A DNA stretch of 57,218 nt. It comes from an uncultured Christensenellaceae bacterium. GTDB lineage: Bacteria > Bacillota > Clostridia > Christensenellales > Pumilibacteraceae. This document shows positions 18,355-26,678 of the stretch, piece by piece. The DNA is taken from positions 1 through 57,218 of the forward strand of contig CAJULE010000015.1 in NCBI GenBank assembly GCA_910587445.1, given 5' to 3'. Position numbers and translations under genes: made by a program. Position 1 is the first letter of the stretch, and each line of letters starts with the position of its first letter. Under the pieces are notes generated by a model. The model did not search any database, was not told where the DNA came from, and saw nothing but the letters and a program-made list of their open reading frames with translations.

Positions 18355-19208
18355 TAAAACTCTCCTATAAGCTTCACTTCTCTCTCAAGCCGCACGCCGT
18401 ATCTTTCGTAAACCTTTTCTTCCGTCTCTTCCATAAGCTTCAACACGTCGCGCGCAGTCGCCGTGCCGTCGTTGATTATGAAGTTCGCGTGCTTTTCGGA
18501 TATATACGCGCCGCCTATTCTTCTTCCCGCAAGCCCGACGCCTATCACATAGCGGTATGCGGGCACGCCGCCGTAAGACTTATATATACAGCCCGCGCTT
18601 TTGCCGGAGGGCTGACTTGCCCTTCTGCGCTCCGAAAACTTTGCCATATCGAGCTCTATGTCCTCTCTCTGCCTTTTGCGAAGGCGCAGCGCCGCGCCGA
18701 CTATTACGCCGTCGAACGAAGACGAGCGATAGGCAAAGCCGAGCTTCGAAGCAGACAGCCTTTGCACCTTACCTTCCGAAAACACGTCGGCATACGCGAG
18801 GACGGAGGATATGTCGCCGCCGTACGCGCCCGCATTTTGCTTGACGGCTCCGCCGAGAGTACCCGGCAGACCGCACGCAAACTCTATGCCGCCGAGAGAG
18901 AGCTCGCTCGCGCGCCTTGCAAGCCTCGGCAGAAACGCCGCTCCGCTCGCATAATAGACGCCGTCGTCGGTTTTCTCGAGCTCGGCACTGTTTGACGCAA
19001 AACGCACCATGCTCTGCTTTACTCCGCCGTCGCCTATCAAAAGATTGCTTCCTCCGCCGATGACGGTCGGATCTTTTTCGCCTTCGAGCACACTTAAAAG
19101 CGACGAGCCGTCCTCGACGAGCACGAGCCGCTTTGCCTTACCGCCCACGCCGAACGTCGTATACGGCTTAAGGCTCACATCACATACAACGCGTACACTC
19201 TCACACAT
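18354..19208 (-). CDS. murB: UDP-N-acetylenolpyruvoylglucosamine reductase MurB
   Basis: MurB reduces UDP-GlcNAc-enolpyruvate to UDP-MurNAc with NADPH and FAD, in peptidoglycan precursor synthesis. The 284-residue protein has the FAD-binding elements VIGGGSNLLIGDGG and CGLPGTLGGAVKQNAGAYGGDI, plus the substrate region FAYRSSSF. The usual catalytic serine segment (SAGSxFK in many MurB proteins) reads SAGCIYKS here, so cysteine appears to replace that serine. The start is ATG at 19208, but a promoter-like -10 ends only 3 nt before it. A GTG 39 nt further in (before SLKPYTTFGVGG) could be the true start. It heads the murB-PHP-whiA operon and diverges from the pseudo-Fic gene. Confidence 0.95.
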   Translation of the reverse strand: MCESVRVVCDVSLKPYTTFGVGGKAKRLVLVEDGSSLLSVLEGEKDPTVIGGGSNLLIGDGGVKQSMVRFASNSAELEKTDDGVYYASGAAFLPRLARRASELSLGGIEFACGLPGTLGGAVKQNAGAYGGDISSVLAYADVFSEGKVQRLSASKLGFAYRSSSFDGVIVGAALRLRKRQREDIELDMAKFSERRRASQPSGKSAGCIYKSYGGVPAYRYVIGVGLAGRRIGGAYISEKHANFIINDGTATARDVLKLMEETEEKVYERYGVRLEREVKLIGEF

Positions 19209-19211
19209 AAT

Positions 19212-19240
19212 ATTCTAACTCATTCCTCGCAATTTTTCAA
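19212..19240 (-). promoter_or_regulatory. murB promoter
   Basis: On the minus strand there is TTGAAA (19240-19235), a 17-nt spacer and TAGAAT (19217-19212). The -10 lies 3 nt from the ATG at 19208, too close for a normal leader. Confidence 0.5.
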
Positions 19241-19368
19241 GCGCTTTGGGGCGGTTTTCGAGAATTTTATAAACCCGTCCCGTATATCCCAAAGGGGCGC
19301 GACTTATGTACCGCAAAAACGCTCCGCAATATAATTTTATGCAACGGCGAAAAGAAAGTGCGAAGATG

Positions 19369-19397
19369 TTGCAAACGTCGACATTTTATGTTATACT
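19369..19397 (+). promoter_or_regulatory. Promoter of the pseudo-Fic gene (leaderless geometry)
   Basis: TTGCAA (19369-19374), a 17-nt spacer and TATACT (19392-19397) are followed by exactly 6 nt (TAAGAT) and ATG at 19404, with no Shine-Dalgarno site. Confidence 0.7.
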
Positions 19398-19403
19398 TAA
19401 GAT

Positions 19404-21107
19404 ATGTCAGTCAAAAGATATGACAGCTTAATAAACAACGCCGCGGCTATTTTGTCCATGTTGCCCGCGACGCCGTCCGGCAAAGCCTTACTCGACGCGC
19501 CTTTATATCTCGGCGGCAAAAAGGATATACGCGCGGCTTGCCGAACGGGTTCGGACTCGGATAAGATATTCTTCCGTATGCTGCACGTCCTTTCCCGTCC
19601 TTTCGACGAGTTCGACGCGAACGCGCTTTTGAAACTCCACGGATTCATATTCGACGGCATACGTCCCGACGCAGGCAAATTGCGCACCTCTTCCGCCGAG
19701 CTGAACGGCTCGAGCTTTGCCGACGCCTCCCTGATAGCCGGCTCGATGAAGCGACTGCTCGGAAAGCTTGCGGACACGCCCGCAGCGCCCGACGTCAGTC
19801 GAGAGGATTTTGCCATGAGTATGACCTACTTCTTCGGCGAAATTTTCCTGCTATGCCCTTTCCGCTCGACCTCGACTTTTATCGAAGCGCTGTTTTTTGC
19901 GCTGTTTGCTCCCTCGCGAGGATTCCGATTCGACTACAGCCGCACGGGCGGCGCAAGGTTGTTCGAGGCGGCGAAAAAAGCATTCGTTACCGACGAATCG
20001 GGAGATCTGTTCGTATGCCTCAACGAATCTATAGTCTATATGGGTGTCGAGAGCGAGGGAAAAGAGATCCCCGTCGTCGACGCCGAGCAGGTAAAGCGCG
20101 AACTCAAAGTCAAGGGCAAACCCAAAACGCTCGTAAAGAGAGGCGCAACACCGAGACCCGACAAACCGAAGAAAGACGAAAAGCCAAAAAAGACCGAGCG
20201 AAAAGGACGCTCCGAAAAGAAAGACCGCCCACCGAAAAAAGAAGCTTCCGAAAAGAGAAAGCCCGAGCCGGTCAAAAAACTTAAGCCCGAGCCGGTCAAA
20301 AAGGACGCGAGCAAAGCAGTCAAAAAGGTGTCCGTGGAAGCCGAAATGAGCGCCGCGCGCGCGGCAATCGAAGCTGAAATGCTCGCGGCAAAAGCGGTGA
20401 TCGCCGCAGAGGCGGAAGCGGCACGCGCCGCGATAGAAGCCGAAAAGGCGGCGGCACGCGCCGAAATGGAAGCCAAAGCAAACCAAGCTCCGCCCGAAAA
20501 GAAAACGACTACAAAAAAGAGTACGGCGAAATCCAACGGCGACAAATCCTCGCGCGTCAAAAACAACCTTAAAAAAGCTCTTGCTCGCACCGTCTTGCTG
20601 TTCGAGGACATACCCGAATTTGCGGCGGACGACGACAAATTCGCGCCCGCTCCGCCCGAAAAAGAAAACCGCTTACTTCTGCCGTCGAGCGAAAGCACTG
20701 CGGAAAACAGCGAACCGCCCTCCCCCGCTTTAGCAAGCGACGCCGCGACAACCGAAAAATCCGAACACGCAATTCTCCCCAAACTTGCCCCCATAAAGAA
20801 AATAGAGCGCGCAGAGAGCGAAGACGCCGCCCCCTCGAACGCAAACGAACAGGCGACCAACACGCGGGAAAACCGCGAAACCGTTTCGGAGACGACTGCC
20901 GAGAACGCCGAGAGCAAGCTTGAAAACAACATAGCGGCTCTCGAAAGCGACGAGGACAAGCTCGCACGGCATATCGCCGACATGAGTAAGCTTCCGTCCT
21001 CGGTGCTCAAAAAAGCCGCACGCATAAAGGAAAAGATCGAGCTTTTGCAAAAGGAGCTCAAAGACGTTTTAAATACGACCGAAACCCAAACGCCGAAAGG
21101 CAAATAG
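19404..21107 (+). CDS. Fic-fold protein with degenerate catalytic motif and long charged tail
   Basis: Residues 70-170 of this 567-residue protein follow the Fic fold. LLKLHGFIFDGIRPDAGKLR matches the helix and the R/K-rich loop before the active site, and FFGEIFLLCPFRSTSTFIEALF aligns with the HPFxxGNGR helix. The catalytic His is Cys (C151), and the anion-binding GNGR is replaced by T-S-T-F. True Fic enzymes transfer AMP or other phosphates to hydroxyls; this one should be inactive or altered. Residues 240-310 are Lys/Pro/Glu-rich. Residues 312-355 are four 11-residue (hendecad) Ala/Glu repeats, predicting a long coiled coil, and residues 530-556 form another amphipathic helix. There is no signal peptide. 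It has its own promoter and terminator. Its function is unknown. Confidence 0.65.
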   Translation: MSVKRYDSLINNAAAILSMLPATPSGKALLDAPLYLGGKKDIRAACRTGSDSDKIFFRMLHVLSRPFDEFDANALLKLHGFIFDGIRPDAGKLRTSSAELNGSSFADASLIAGSMKRLLGKLADTPAAPDVSREDFAMSMTYFFGEIFLLCPFRSTSTFIEALFFALFAPSRGFRFDYSRTGGARLFEAAKKAFVTDESGDLFVCLNESIVYMGVESEGKEIPVVDAEQVKRELKVKGKPKTLVKRGATPRPDKPKKDEKPKKTERKGRSEKKDRPPKKEASEKRKPEPVKKLKPEPVKKDASKAVKKVSVEAEMSAARAAIEAEMLAAKAVIAAEAEAARAAIEAEKAAARAEMEAKANQAPPEKKTTTKKSTAKSNGDKSSRVKNNLKKALARTVLLFEDIPEFAADDDKFAPAPPEKENRLLLPSSESTAENSEPPSPALASDAATTEKSEHAILPKLAPIKKIERAESEDAAPSNANEQATNTRENRETVSETTAENAESKLENNIAALESDEDKLARHIADMSKLPSSVLKKAARIKEKIELLQKELKDVLNTTETQTPKGK

Positions 21108-21149
21108 CCGGCTCGTTCCTCTCTCCTTTTGACATAAGAATACGGGAAG

Positions 21150-21180
21150 AAATCGCCTCGATTTTCAAGGCGATTTTCTT
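21150..21180 (+). terminator. Intrinsic terminator after the pseudo-Fic gene
   Basis: AAATCGCCT (21150-21158) pairs with AGGCGATTT (21168-21176) and is followed by TTCTT. It overlaps the end of the convergent GHKL remnant, so it may work in both directions. Confidence 0.8.
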
Positions 21181-21739
21181 ATTTAAGCAAATTATCCGCC
21201 GCAAACACTATACCGAGCACAAACATATCTCCGCTTTGCTCCGCCAACAGATTGCCGCCGTATTTTTCGGTAATATAACGAATACTTTTCATGCCGTATC
21301 CGTGAAAGTTCTTTTCCTGTTTGACGGTAACAGGCAAACCGTCGGCAAATTGCAACACCGTCTCGCAGTAGTTCTCCATTCGAATACCGAGAAAGCGACC
21401 GTTTTTTTGCACGGTCAAACTTACGACTCGCTTTTCTTCGGGCACATTTTTAAGGGCCTCTATGGCATTGTCGAACGCATTGCCGAAGAGCGCATATATA
21501 TCGACCGGCGACATAAACCCGAGTTTTTCTCCGTCTATAATACAGCTTAGCTGAATACCGTACTTTTTGCAATACAAACTCTTTTCCGCAAGGACTATAT
21601 CGAGATCCTCGTTTCCCGTCTTAATAAAGCTGTCGTATGTGTCGACTGCCTGCTCGATGTCCGTAAAATCGGCTCCGGAGCCGCCGATTTTTATTGCGGA
21701 AATACGATGTTTCAAATCGTGACATTTGAGGTTTATCAT
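21179..21739 (-). pseudogene. 3' remnant of a GHKL-type sensor histidine kinase
   Basis: The 186 residues correspond only to the catalytic end of an AgrC-like (GHKL) sensor kinase. It begins at the phosphoacceptor box INLKCHDLKHRI (the His is retained), then has the N-box FGNAFDNAIEAL and the ATP-lid glycine region HGYGMKSI. The membrane sensor domains that should precede it are missing. Immediately upstream, in a different frame, is the 5' half of a GH3 glycosidase gene. The two gene fragments therefore seem to be joined by a deletion or recombination, with the junction at roughly 21745-21775. Reinitiation at ATG 21739 is possible, but no good ribosome binding site is seen. There is no response regulator nearby. 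Confidence 0.75.
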
Positions 21740-23630
21740 ATTGGAAGCTCATTATTTCTTTCATTCCCGCATGAAAATCTTTACGGGAAAGATAACCGTA
21801 AGTATAGGTTCCCGACGCGCCGCCGTTTACGAGCATGGCTCCGTCGCCCGCCGTCATATCGTTCATTCTGTTGACTGCGGAAAGCTGTTCTTCGACCGTA
21901 ATACCGTTCATTGTTCCGACGCGCTTTGCGACATAAGTTGCGCCGCTTATCAAATCAGAGGGCTTTTCCTTGTAAATGACGGGAGCGGAAAGCGTGTTCT
22001 CCACAGTCGCATAGTCCTTACCGTATACATCTTCGTTTGCCCATCCGTGAGCGTTCGGGGAGATATGAAACGTGTATTTTCCGTCCTCGAGCACATAGCA
22101 GCCCTGACCGAACTGGTCGTATGTCGCAAGATCGTCGGCGCTGAATTCCACGGTGAGATCTTGGCTCTCGCCTACGGAAAGGAGCTTGCTCTTGGCGAAG
22201 CCGACGAGAGACACCTTGGACTGTTCGAGCCCCACGCCCGAAATACCGAATTTTTCCGTGCTGTACGGAGCTTCGAGATAGACTTGAACGGTCGCCTTGC
22301 CTGCGACGTTGCCGATATTCTTTACCGTAACGGTGATACTGTTGTTTTCGCCGGGAGTCATGGCAACGGAAGAGCTTTTTACCGTCTGCGAAAACTCGGT
22401 GTAGGAAAGACCGTAGCCGAACGGGAACTGAACGACCTCGTTATAGCCCGAATATGTAATCTGCGGACCCGCGGTTTTCATTGCCGCATAGTCGTCTCCC
22501 GCCGTATACTTCGAAGCGGATACGAGGTTTCCCTTCCACTTGACTGCCTTGAAAGCGTCGGAATCGAAGTATCCTTCCGCATCAGCAGTTTCGTAATAGC
22601 GATAGCCAACGTAAATTCCCTCGTTGTACTCGTAGTATTTTCTGCCCGCATTGTTGCTTGCGACGTTTGCATATGTCTGGTCGTTTGCCGACCAGAAAGT
22701 CGGATTGGTGGACATATCGTAAGCATAGGTATCCACAAGGCGTCCCGAAGGATTCACCGCGCCCGCGAGAATTTCGCCGACGGCGAGCAGTCCCGCTTCG
22801 CCGGGATGTCCTATCCAAAGCGCCGCGGTTATGTTATACTCGGGGTTGTCTATGAAGCCCGTTTCCATGGGAACAGCCGAATTCAAAAGCACTATGGTTT
22901 TGTCGAAGTTGTCCTTACAGAATTTAAGCAGATCTTTTTCATCTTCGTTGAGCTCGAGATAGTGTCTGCCCGTCGTCGTATCGCCGTTACCGTCATAGTC
23001 GAGCGACGGCGACGCACCTTCCGCACCCGTACGACCGAAAGTTACGACAGCCGTCTTGTAATCGCCGATGAGGCTTTTGACATTACTCTCGTATGTCTCT
23101 TTACCGAATTCCGCTATGGTTCTATAGGACGTCCAATCGACATTTGCGAGCCGCGCTCTGTCCGAAACCGAGACGCCCGTTTCCGTGACGGCGCTCGTAT
23201 GCGAGCCGCCGAGAGCCGTGTCGAGCCACGTCCATGCTGCCTTGTTGTAATCGACGCCGGCATTGTCCAGCGCCGTGTTCATCATGATCGTGCTTGCGTC
23301 GTCTCTTCCGCCCGCACTGCCCGTACCGCCCAACACGTAGTGATGCGAACGCGTACCGAGCAATGTGATCTTCGTCTTGCCCGAGCTTGTATTGAGCGGA
23401 AGCGTATTGTTCTCGTTCTTCAGAAGAACGGCGCCCTCCGCCTCGATTTCCTTCGCCTTCTGCGTACCTTGAGCACTCGCCTGTGTTTTCGTAACCGCCG
23501 CGATCGGGGTTGCGAAAGCGTTTGCGACAGCAGTAAAGTTGGCGCCGAATACGGCGCTGAACACTATCGCGGCAACGAGTATGACCGAGCATACGACTAT
23601 GCCGATCAAGCCTTTTTTGCTTTTCACCAT
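21621..23630 (-). pseudogene. Truncated domain-permuted GH3 glycoside hydrolase
   Basis: The reading frame begins with a signal-anchor (residues 7-30, KKGLIGIVVCSVILVAAIVF...). It continues with the GH3 C-terminal alpha/beta domain (GAVLLKNENNTLPL, LWIGHPGEAG, NPSGRLVDTYAYD, YNEGIYVGYRYYET, FPFGYGLSYTEF) and a fibronectin-III-like domain. This is the same permuted order as the two full-length GH3 proteins at 36-43 kb. Homology ends around LSRKDF (near 21780). The TIM-barrel domain carrying the catalytic Asp nucleophile is absent, and the last roughly 45 codons run out of frame through a GHKL kinase fragment. The product cannot be a normal glycosidase. The ATG at 23630 has AAGGAG upstream. It may still be made as a non-catalytic surface protein. 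Confidence 0.8.
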
Positions 23631-23863
23631 TTTTTTGTTTTCTCCTTTTCATTTTTTGCCGTGCGGCATTTTCGCCGCCTATGATACCGCCGAAATATTC
23701 GGCTCTCTTCTCCGTTATCCGTCTCCTCTTTATGCTCCTCCTCTTTGAATTTGAACACGAGAACTATAACACATAAAATCCGGGACGGATAAAAACAGTC
23801 ACAAGTAGAGGCGCAAACGGCACAAATATCGCAAAAAACAAAAAAAAGTCAGTAAAACGGCAT

Positions 23864-23896
23864 AAAAAAATTGCGACCTTTCCGTCGCAATTTTTT
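23864..23896 (-). terminator. Intrinsic terminator downstream of relQ
   Basis: TTGCGAC (23871-23877) pairs with GTCGCAA (23884-23890), flanked by A7 and T6, giving a perfect stem of about 13 bp with a 6-nt loop. It is symmetric enough to act in both directions. Confidence 0.85.
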
Positions 23897-23913
23897 CAAT
23901 TATCCCGTTTGTA

Positions 23914-24756
23914 CTAAAGTATGCTCTTTCGGAGCCTTTCGAAAAGTATGTCCTCTTCCGTCGGCATATCCTGAGCGGATTCGATTCTTCGGCGAAGCGC
24001 AAGCATACGCTCGTCCGTTGAGGCTATTATCTCGGCGCAAGCGGAAAGCTCTTCGTTTATCTCCCGCCTGTTTTCCGCTTCGCACTTGTACTTGAGCTGG
24101 TGCTCGAGGCTCGCCCAAAAGTCCATGGCAATGGTTCTTATCTGCACCTCGATTTTCATTTCCTCTCTGCGCGCGGCAAAGAACACGGGTATGCTGACTA
24201 TGAGATGCAGACTTCTGTAACCGTTTCCCTTCGGCTCTTTTATGTAATCTTTCTTTGTTATGAGCGTCACGTCGTCCTGCCGCAAAAGCGAATCGGCAAT
24301 ACGGTAGATGTCGTCTATATACGAGCAAACGACGCGTATACCCGCAAAGTCGTTCACATAGTTTATGATGTTTTCGAGCGAAAGAGCCTTGCCGTAACGC
24401 TCGAGCTTATCGACAATGCTTTCCGTGCTTTTGAGGCGCGTGGAGATCGTATTTATCGGATTGCGCTTATAGCGAGCTTCGAATTCGCTGTCGAGCACTT
24501 CGAACTTTGTCTTTATCTCCTTGAGCGCGCAATTATACATCATCTGAAGCTCGCGATAGCGCACCATCGACCACATCATCTTTTTCGTACTGCGCAGAAG
24601 CATTTCGGGCGTAACGGCTTTCGCGATCGCCTTTGCCATTCCGCTTTCCTGCAAAACGCTCATGAGTTCGCCGCCGAACATATCTCCGCTTTCCTCGAGA
24701 CCTTCCTCGAGTATCTCCGCGAGCTCGCCGCCCTTGTTGTTTTCTTCGTTGTTCAT
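23914..24756 (-). CDS. relQ: Small alarmone synthetase, RelQ/YjbM type
   Basis: This 280-residue protein is a single-domain GTP pyrophosphokinase that makes (p)ppGpp from ATP and GDP/GTP. The synthetase domain spans about residues 95-235. It has RLKSTESIVDKLERYG, the NDFAGIRVVCSYIDDIY strand with the catalytic-site residues, KEPKGNGYRSLHLIV (G-loop) and EVQIRTIAMDFWASLEHQLKYK. There is no HD hydrolase, TGS or ACT domain, so it is a small alarmone synthetase. The N-terminal 60 residues are an acidic extension. The C-terminal helix matches the tetramer-forming part of RelQ. The start has AAAGGAGAGATCCG before the ATG. A tandem 130-bp repeat occupies the region upstream. Confidence 0.92.
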   Translation of the reverse strand: MNNEENNKGGELAEILEEGLEESGDMFGGELMSVLQESGMAKAIAKAVTPEMLLRSTKKMMWSMVRYRELQMMYNCALKEIKTKFEVLDSEFEARYKRNPINTISTRLKSTESIVDKLERYGKALSLENIINYVNDFAGIRVVCSYIDDIYRIADSLLRQDDVTLITKKDYIKEPKGNGYRSLHLIVSIPVFFAARREEMKIEVQIRTIAMDFWASLEHQLKYKCEAENRREINEELSACAEIIASTDERMLALRRRIESAQDMPTEEDILFERLRKSIL

Positions 24757-24806
24757 CGGATCTCTCCTTTTTATTGTTTAAATTATATTTTAGTTTCGCA
24801 CAACCT

Positions 24807-25080
24807 GTATTTCGCGATGTCTCTTTTTCGCCGGCTCTTTGAGGCGGCAGACGCGCGAAAGACAAGGCGTCCGCGCATTTTCGAGGGAAGTGTACTCATT
24901 TGTACATGACCCGAAGAAAAGCGTAAGGACAACGCAGTATTTCGCGATGTCTCTTTTTCGCCGGCTCTTTGAGGCGGCAGACGCGCGAAAGACAAGGCGT
25001 CCGCGCATTTTCGAGGGAAGTGTACTCATTTGTACATGACCCGAAGAAAAGCGTAAGGACAACGCAGTATTTCGCGATGT
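24807..25080. repeat. Perfect 130-bp tandem repeat, 2.1 copies
   Basis: Two identical 130-bp units (24807-24936 and 24937-25066) are followed by the first 14 bp of a third (25067-25080). Each contains the order CAGACG, ACAAGGCG, GAAGTGTACT, TTGTACATGACC and AAGGACAACGCAG, with imperfect dyad symmetry around GTGTACTCATTTGTAC. Open frames through it are artefacts of the repeat, and 130 is not a multiple of three. It fills the cls-relQ gap. The araA-araD gap holds a diverged relative. Confidence 0.95.
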
Positions 25081-25094
25081 ATTCCGCCTCAAAG

Positions 25095-26678
25095 CTACAT
25101 AAGCGGGGCAAAGATCCGTAACACTCCGGCAATTATCCGCTTGATAAATTTGTACTTGCCGCTTCCGTCAAGAAGAGTGCAATCTCCGAAAGTAACGGCA
25201 AAATCGTCTGCGACCTGCGCGACCGCTTTCGGGTCGTTCGTAAACACGGCACATTCGAACTGCTGATAGAAGCTTCTAAGATCCATATTTATCGAGCCTA
25301 CGACGACGTTGTTTTCCGTAAGAAGCAATTTGCTGTGCACGAAACTGTTGTCCATGGTGTAGACCTTTACGCCGTAAGGTATGAGTCTTTCGGCATTGTC
25401 TCGCGATACGGCGTAAACATACGGCTTGTCCGCAATAGCAGGCAAAATAAGTCTCACGTCAACGCCGGCTCGAGCCTTTTCGGCAAGCAAATCGGTGATC
25501 GTATCGTCGGGCACGAAGTACGGTGTCATTATCCATATCCTTTCGCGTGCGGAAGCTATCATGCTCTCGTAAACGCCCTTGCCGATCGGCTCCTTATAGT
25601 CGAGCCCGTCCGCGTAAGGCACGACGGCGCTCGTATTTTCCGTGGGCGTATAAAGTCCGAGGTACTTTTCGTAGTCGGGCTTTTCCTTCGTGACGTACTC
25701 CCATTGCCTAAGGAACATAAGCGTGAACACGTCGACCGCCTTTCCGTCGAGTCTGAGCCCCGTGTCCTTCCAATAGCCGTACATCCGTTTTTCGTTTATA
25801 TACTCGTCCGCGAGATTGCTTCCGCCCGTATATGCGGTTTTTCCGTCGACAACGACTATTTTGCGGTGATCGCGGAAATTCATGGCGACGGTGAAGCGCG
25901 GAGTAAGGCGATTGAAACCCGTTAGTTTTATTCCCGACCTTACGATTCGCTTTTTTGTCTTGCGGCGAAGCGTGCGGTTGCTCCCGAGGTCGTCGTACAT
26001 CATTCTTACGTCAACGCCCTCCGCCGCCTTTCTTTCGAGCACGTCGAGAAATCTGTTTAAAAGCACTCCGTCGGCAATAATGAAATATTCGATAAACACG
26101 AATTTTTCCGCCCTTTCTATCCTTTCGAGCACATCGTCGTAAAAGCTTGCGCCGGAGGGGAAATATTCGACGTCGGTACCGTCGTATGCCCCGAAGTCTC
26201 CCGCCGATTCCAAGAAGTTCATCGAAAGCGCCGTAGACTTATCGCATTCGATATGCGATTTCTCCGCCTTGTATTTTTCCGTCTCGGAAAAGATCCTCGC
26301 ATACCTCTTCTTTGCTCTGCCGAAAAACACGCGCACATCGGACACATAATAGACGATATAGCCCACGGTAAAGCCGACGAGCAGGAAGAATATCCACACC
26401 GCTTTGGACTGTCCGTTGCGATTGCTCGACAGCACGTGCAAGCACGAAATGAGGCTGAGAACGAGCGAAACCACCATATACCACCTGAACGCAAACAGGA
26501 AACGGAAATACAGCGTCGCGAGAATACCGAGCTGCAAAGCAATCGCGAGAAAGACTATAAGCGTCTTGAAAATGCCGAGACCGTGGCTTTCCGTCCGTAT
26601 TCTTACCATGCGTGCGTCGTTGGAAGCATACCGCCCCGAGCGCCGAACCTTTTTGGTTATCTTTTTACGCTCTGTCAT
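25095..26678 (-). CDS. cls: Cardiolipin synthase, phospholipase D family
   Basis: The 527-residue protein joins phosphatidylglycerol molecules into cardiolipin at the membrane. Three hydrophobic segments lie between about residues 33 and 120. Two phospholipase D modules follow. The first has the full HxKxxxxD motif in DHRKIVVVDGKTAYTGGSN. The second has HSKLLLTE with NNVVVGSINMD, so Glu replaces the usual Asp. The length suits a ClsA-type enzyme. The ATG at 26678 overlaps the preceding gene by 14 nt and has GAGGTGAGCG before it, so it is the last gene of a three-gene membrane operon. A second-module Glu may still be functional; related PLD enzymes vary there. Confidence 0.92.
   Translation of the reverse strand: MTERKKITKKVRRSGRYASNDARMVRIRTESHGLGIFKTLIVFLAIALQLGILATLYFRFLFAFRWYMVVSLVLSLISCLHVLSSNRNGQSKAVWIFFLLVGFTVGYIVYYVSDVRVFFGRAKKRYARIFSETEKYKAEKSHIECDKSTALSMNFLESAGDFGAYDGTDVEYFPSGASFYDDVLERIERAEKFVFIEYFIIADGVLLNRFLDVLERKAAEGVDVRMMYDDLGSNRTLRRKTKKRIVRSGIKLTGFNRLTPRFTVAMNFRDHRKIVVVDGKTAYTGGSNLADEYINEKRMYGYWKDTGLRLDGKAVDVFTLMFLRQWEYVTKEKPDYEKYLGLYTPTENTSAVVPYADGLDYKEPIGKGVYESMIASARERIWIMTPYFVPDDTITDLLAEKARAGVDVRLILPAIADKPYVYAVSRDNAERLIPYGVKVYTMDNSFVHSKLLLTENNVVVGSINMDLRSFYQQFECAVFTNDPKAVAQVADDFAVTFGDCTLLDGSGKYKFIKRIIAGVLRIFAPLM

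Noticed and set aside
24807..25080. CRISPR array
   Set aside because: The units are 130 bp and fully identical with no variable spacers, so this is a plain tandem repeat.
24783..25132. Small minus-strand frames in the tandem repeat that look like repeated Arg/Ser-rich peptides
   Set aside because: They arise because the same 130-bp unit is read in successive frames; there is no ribosome binding site or conserved product.
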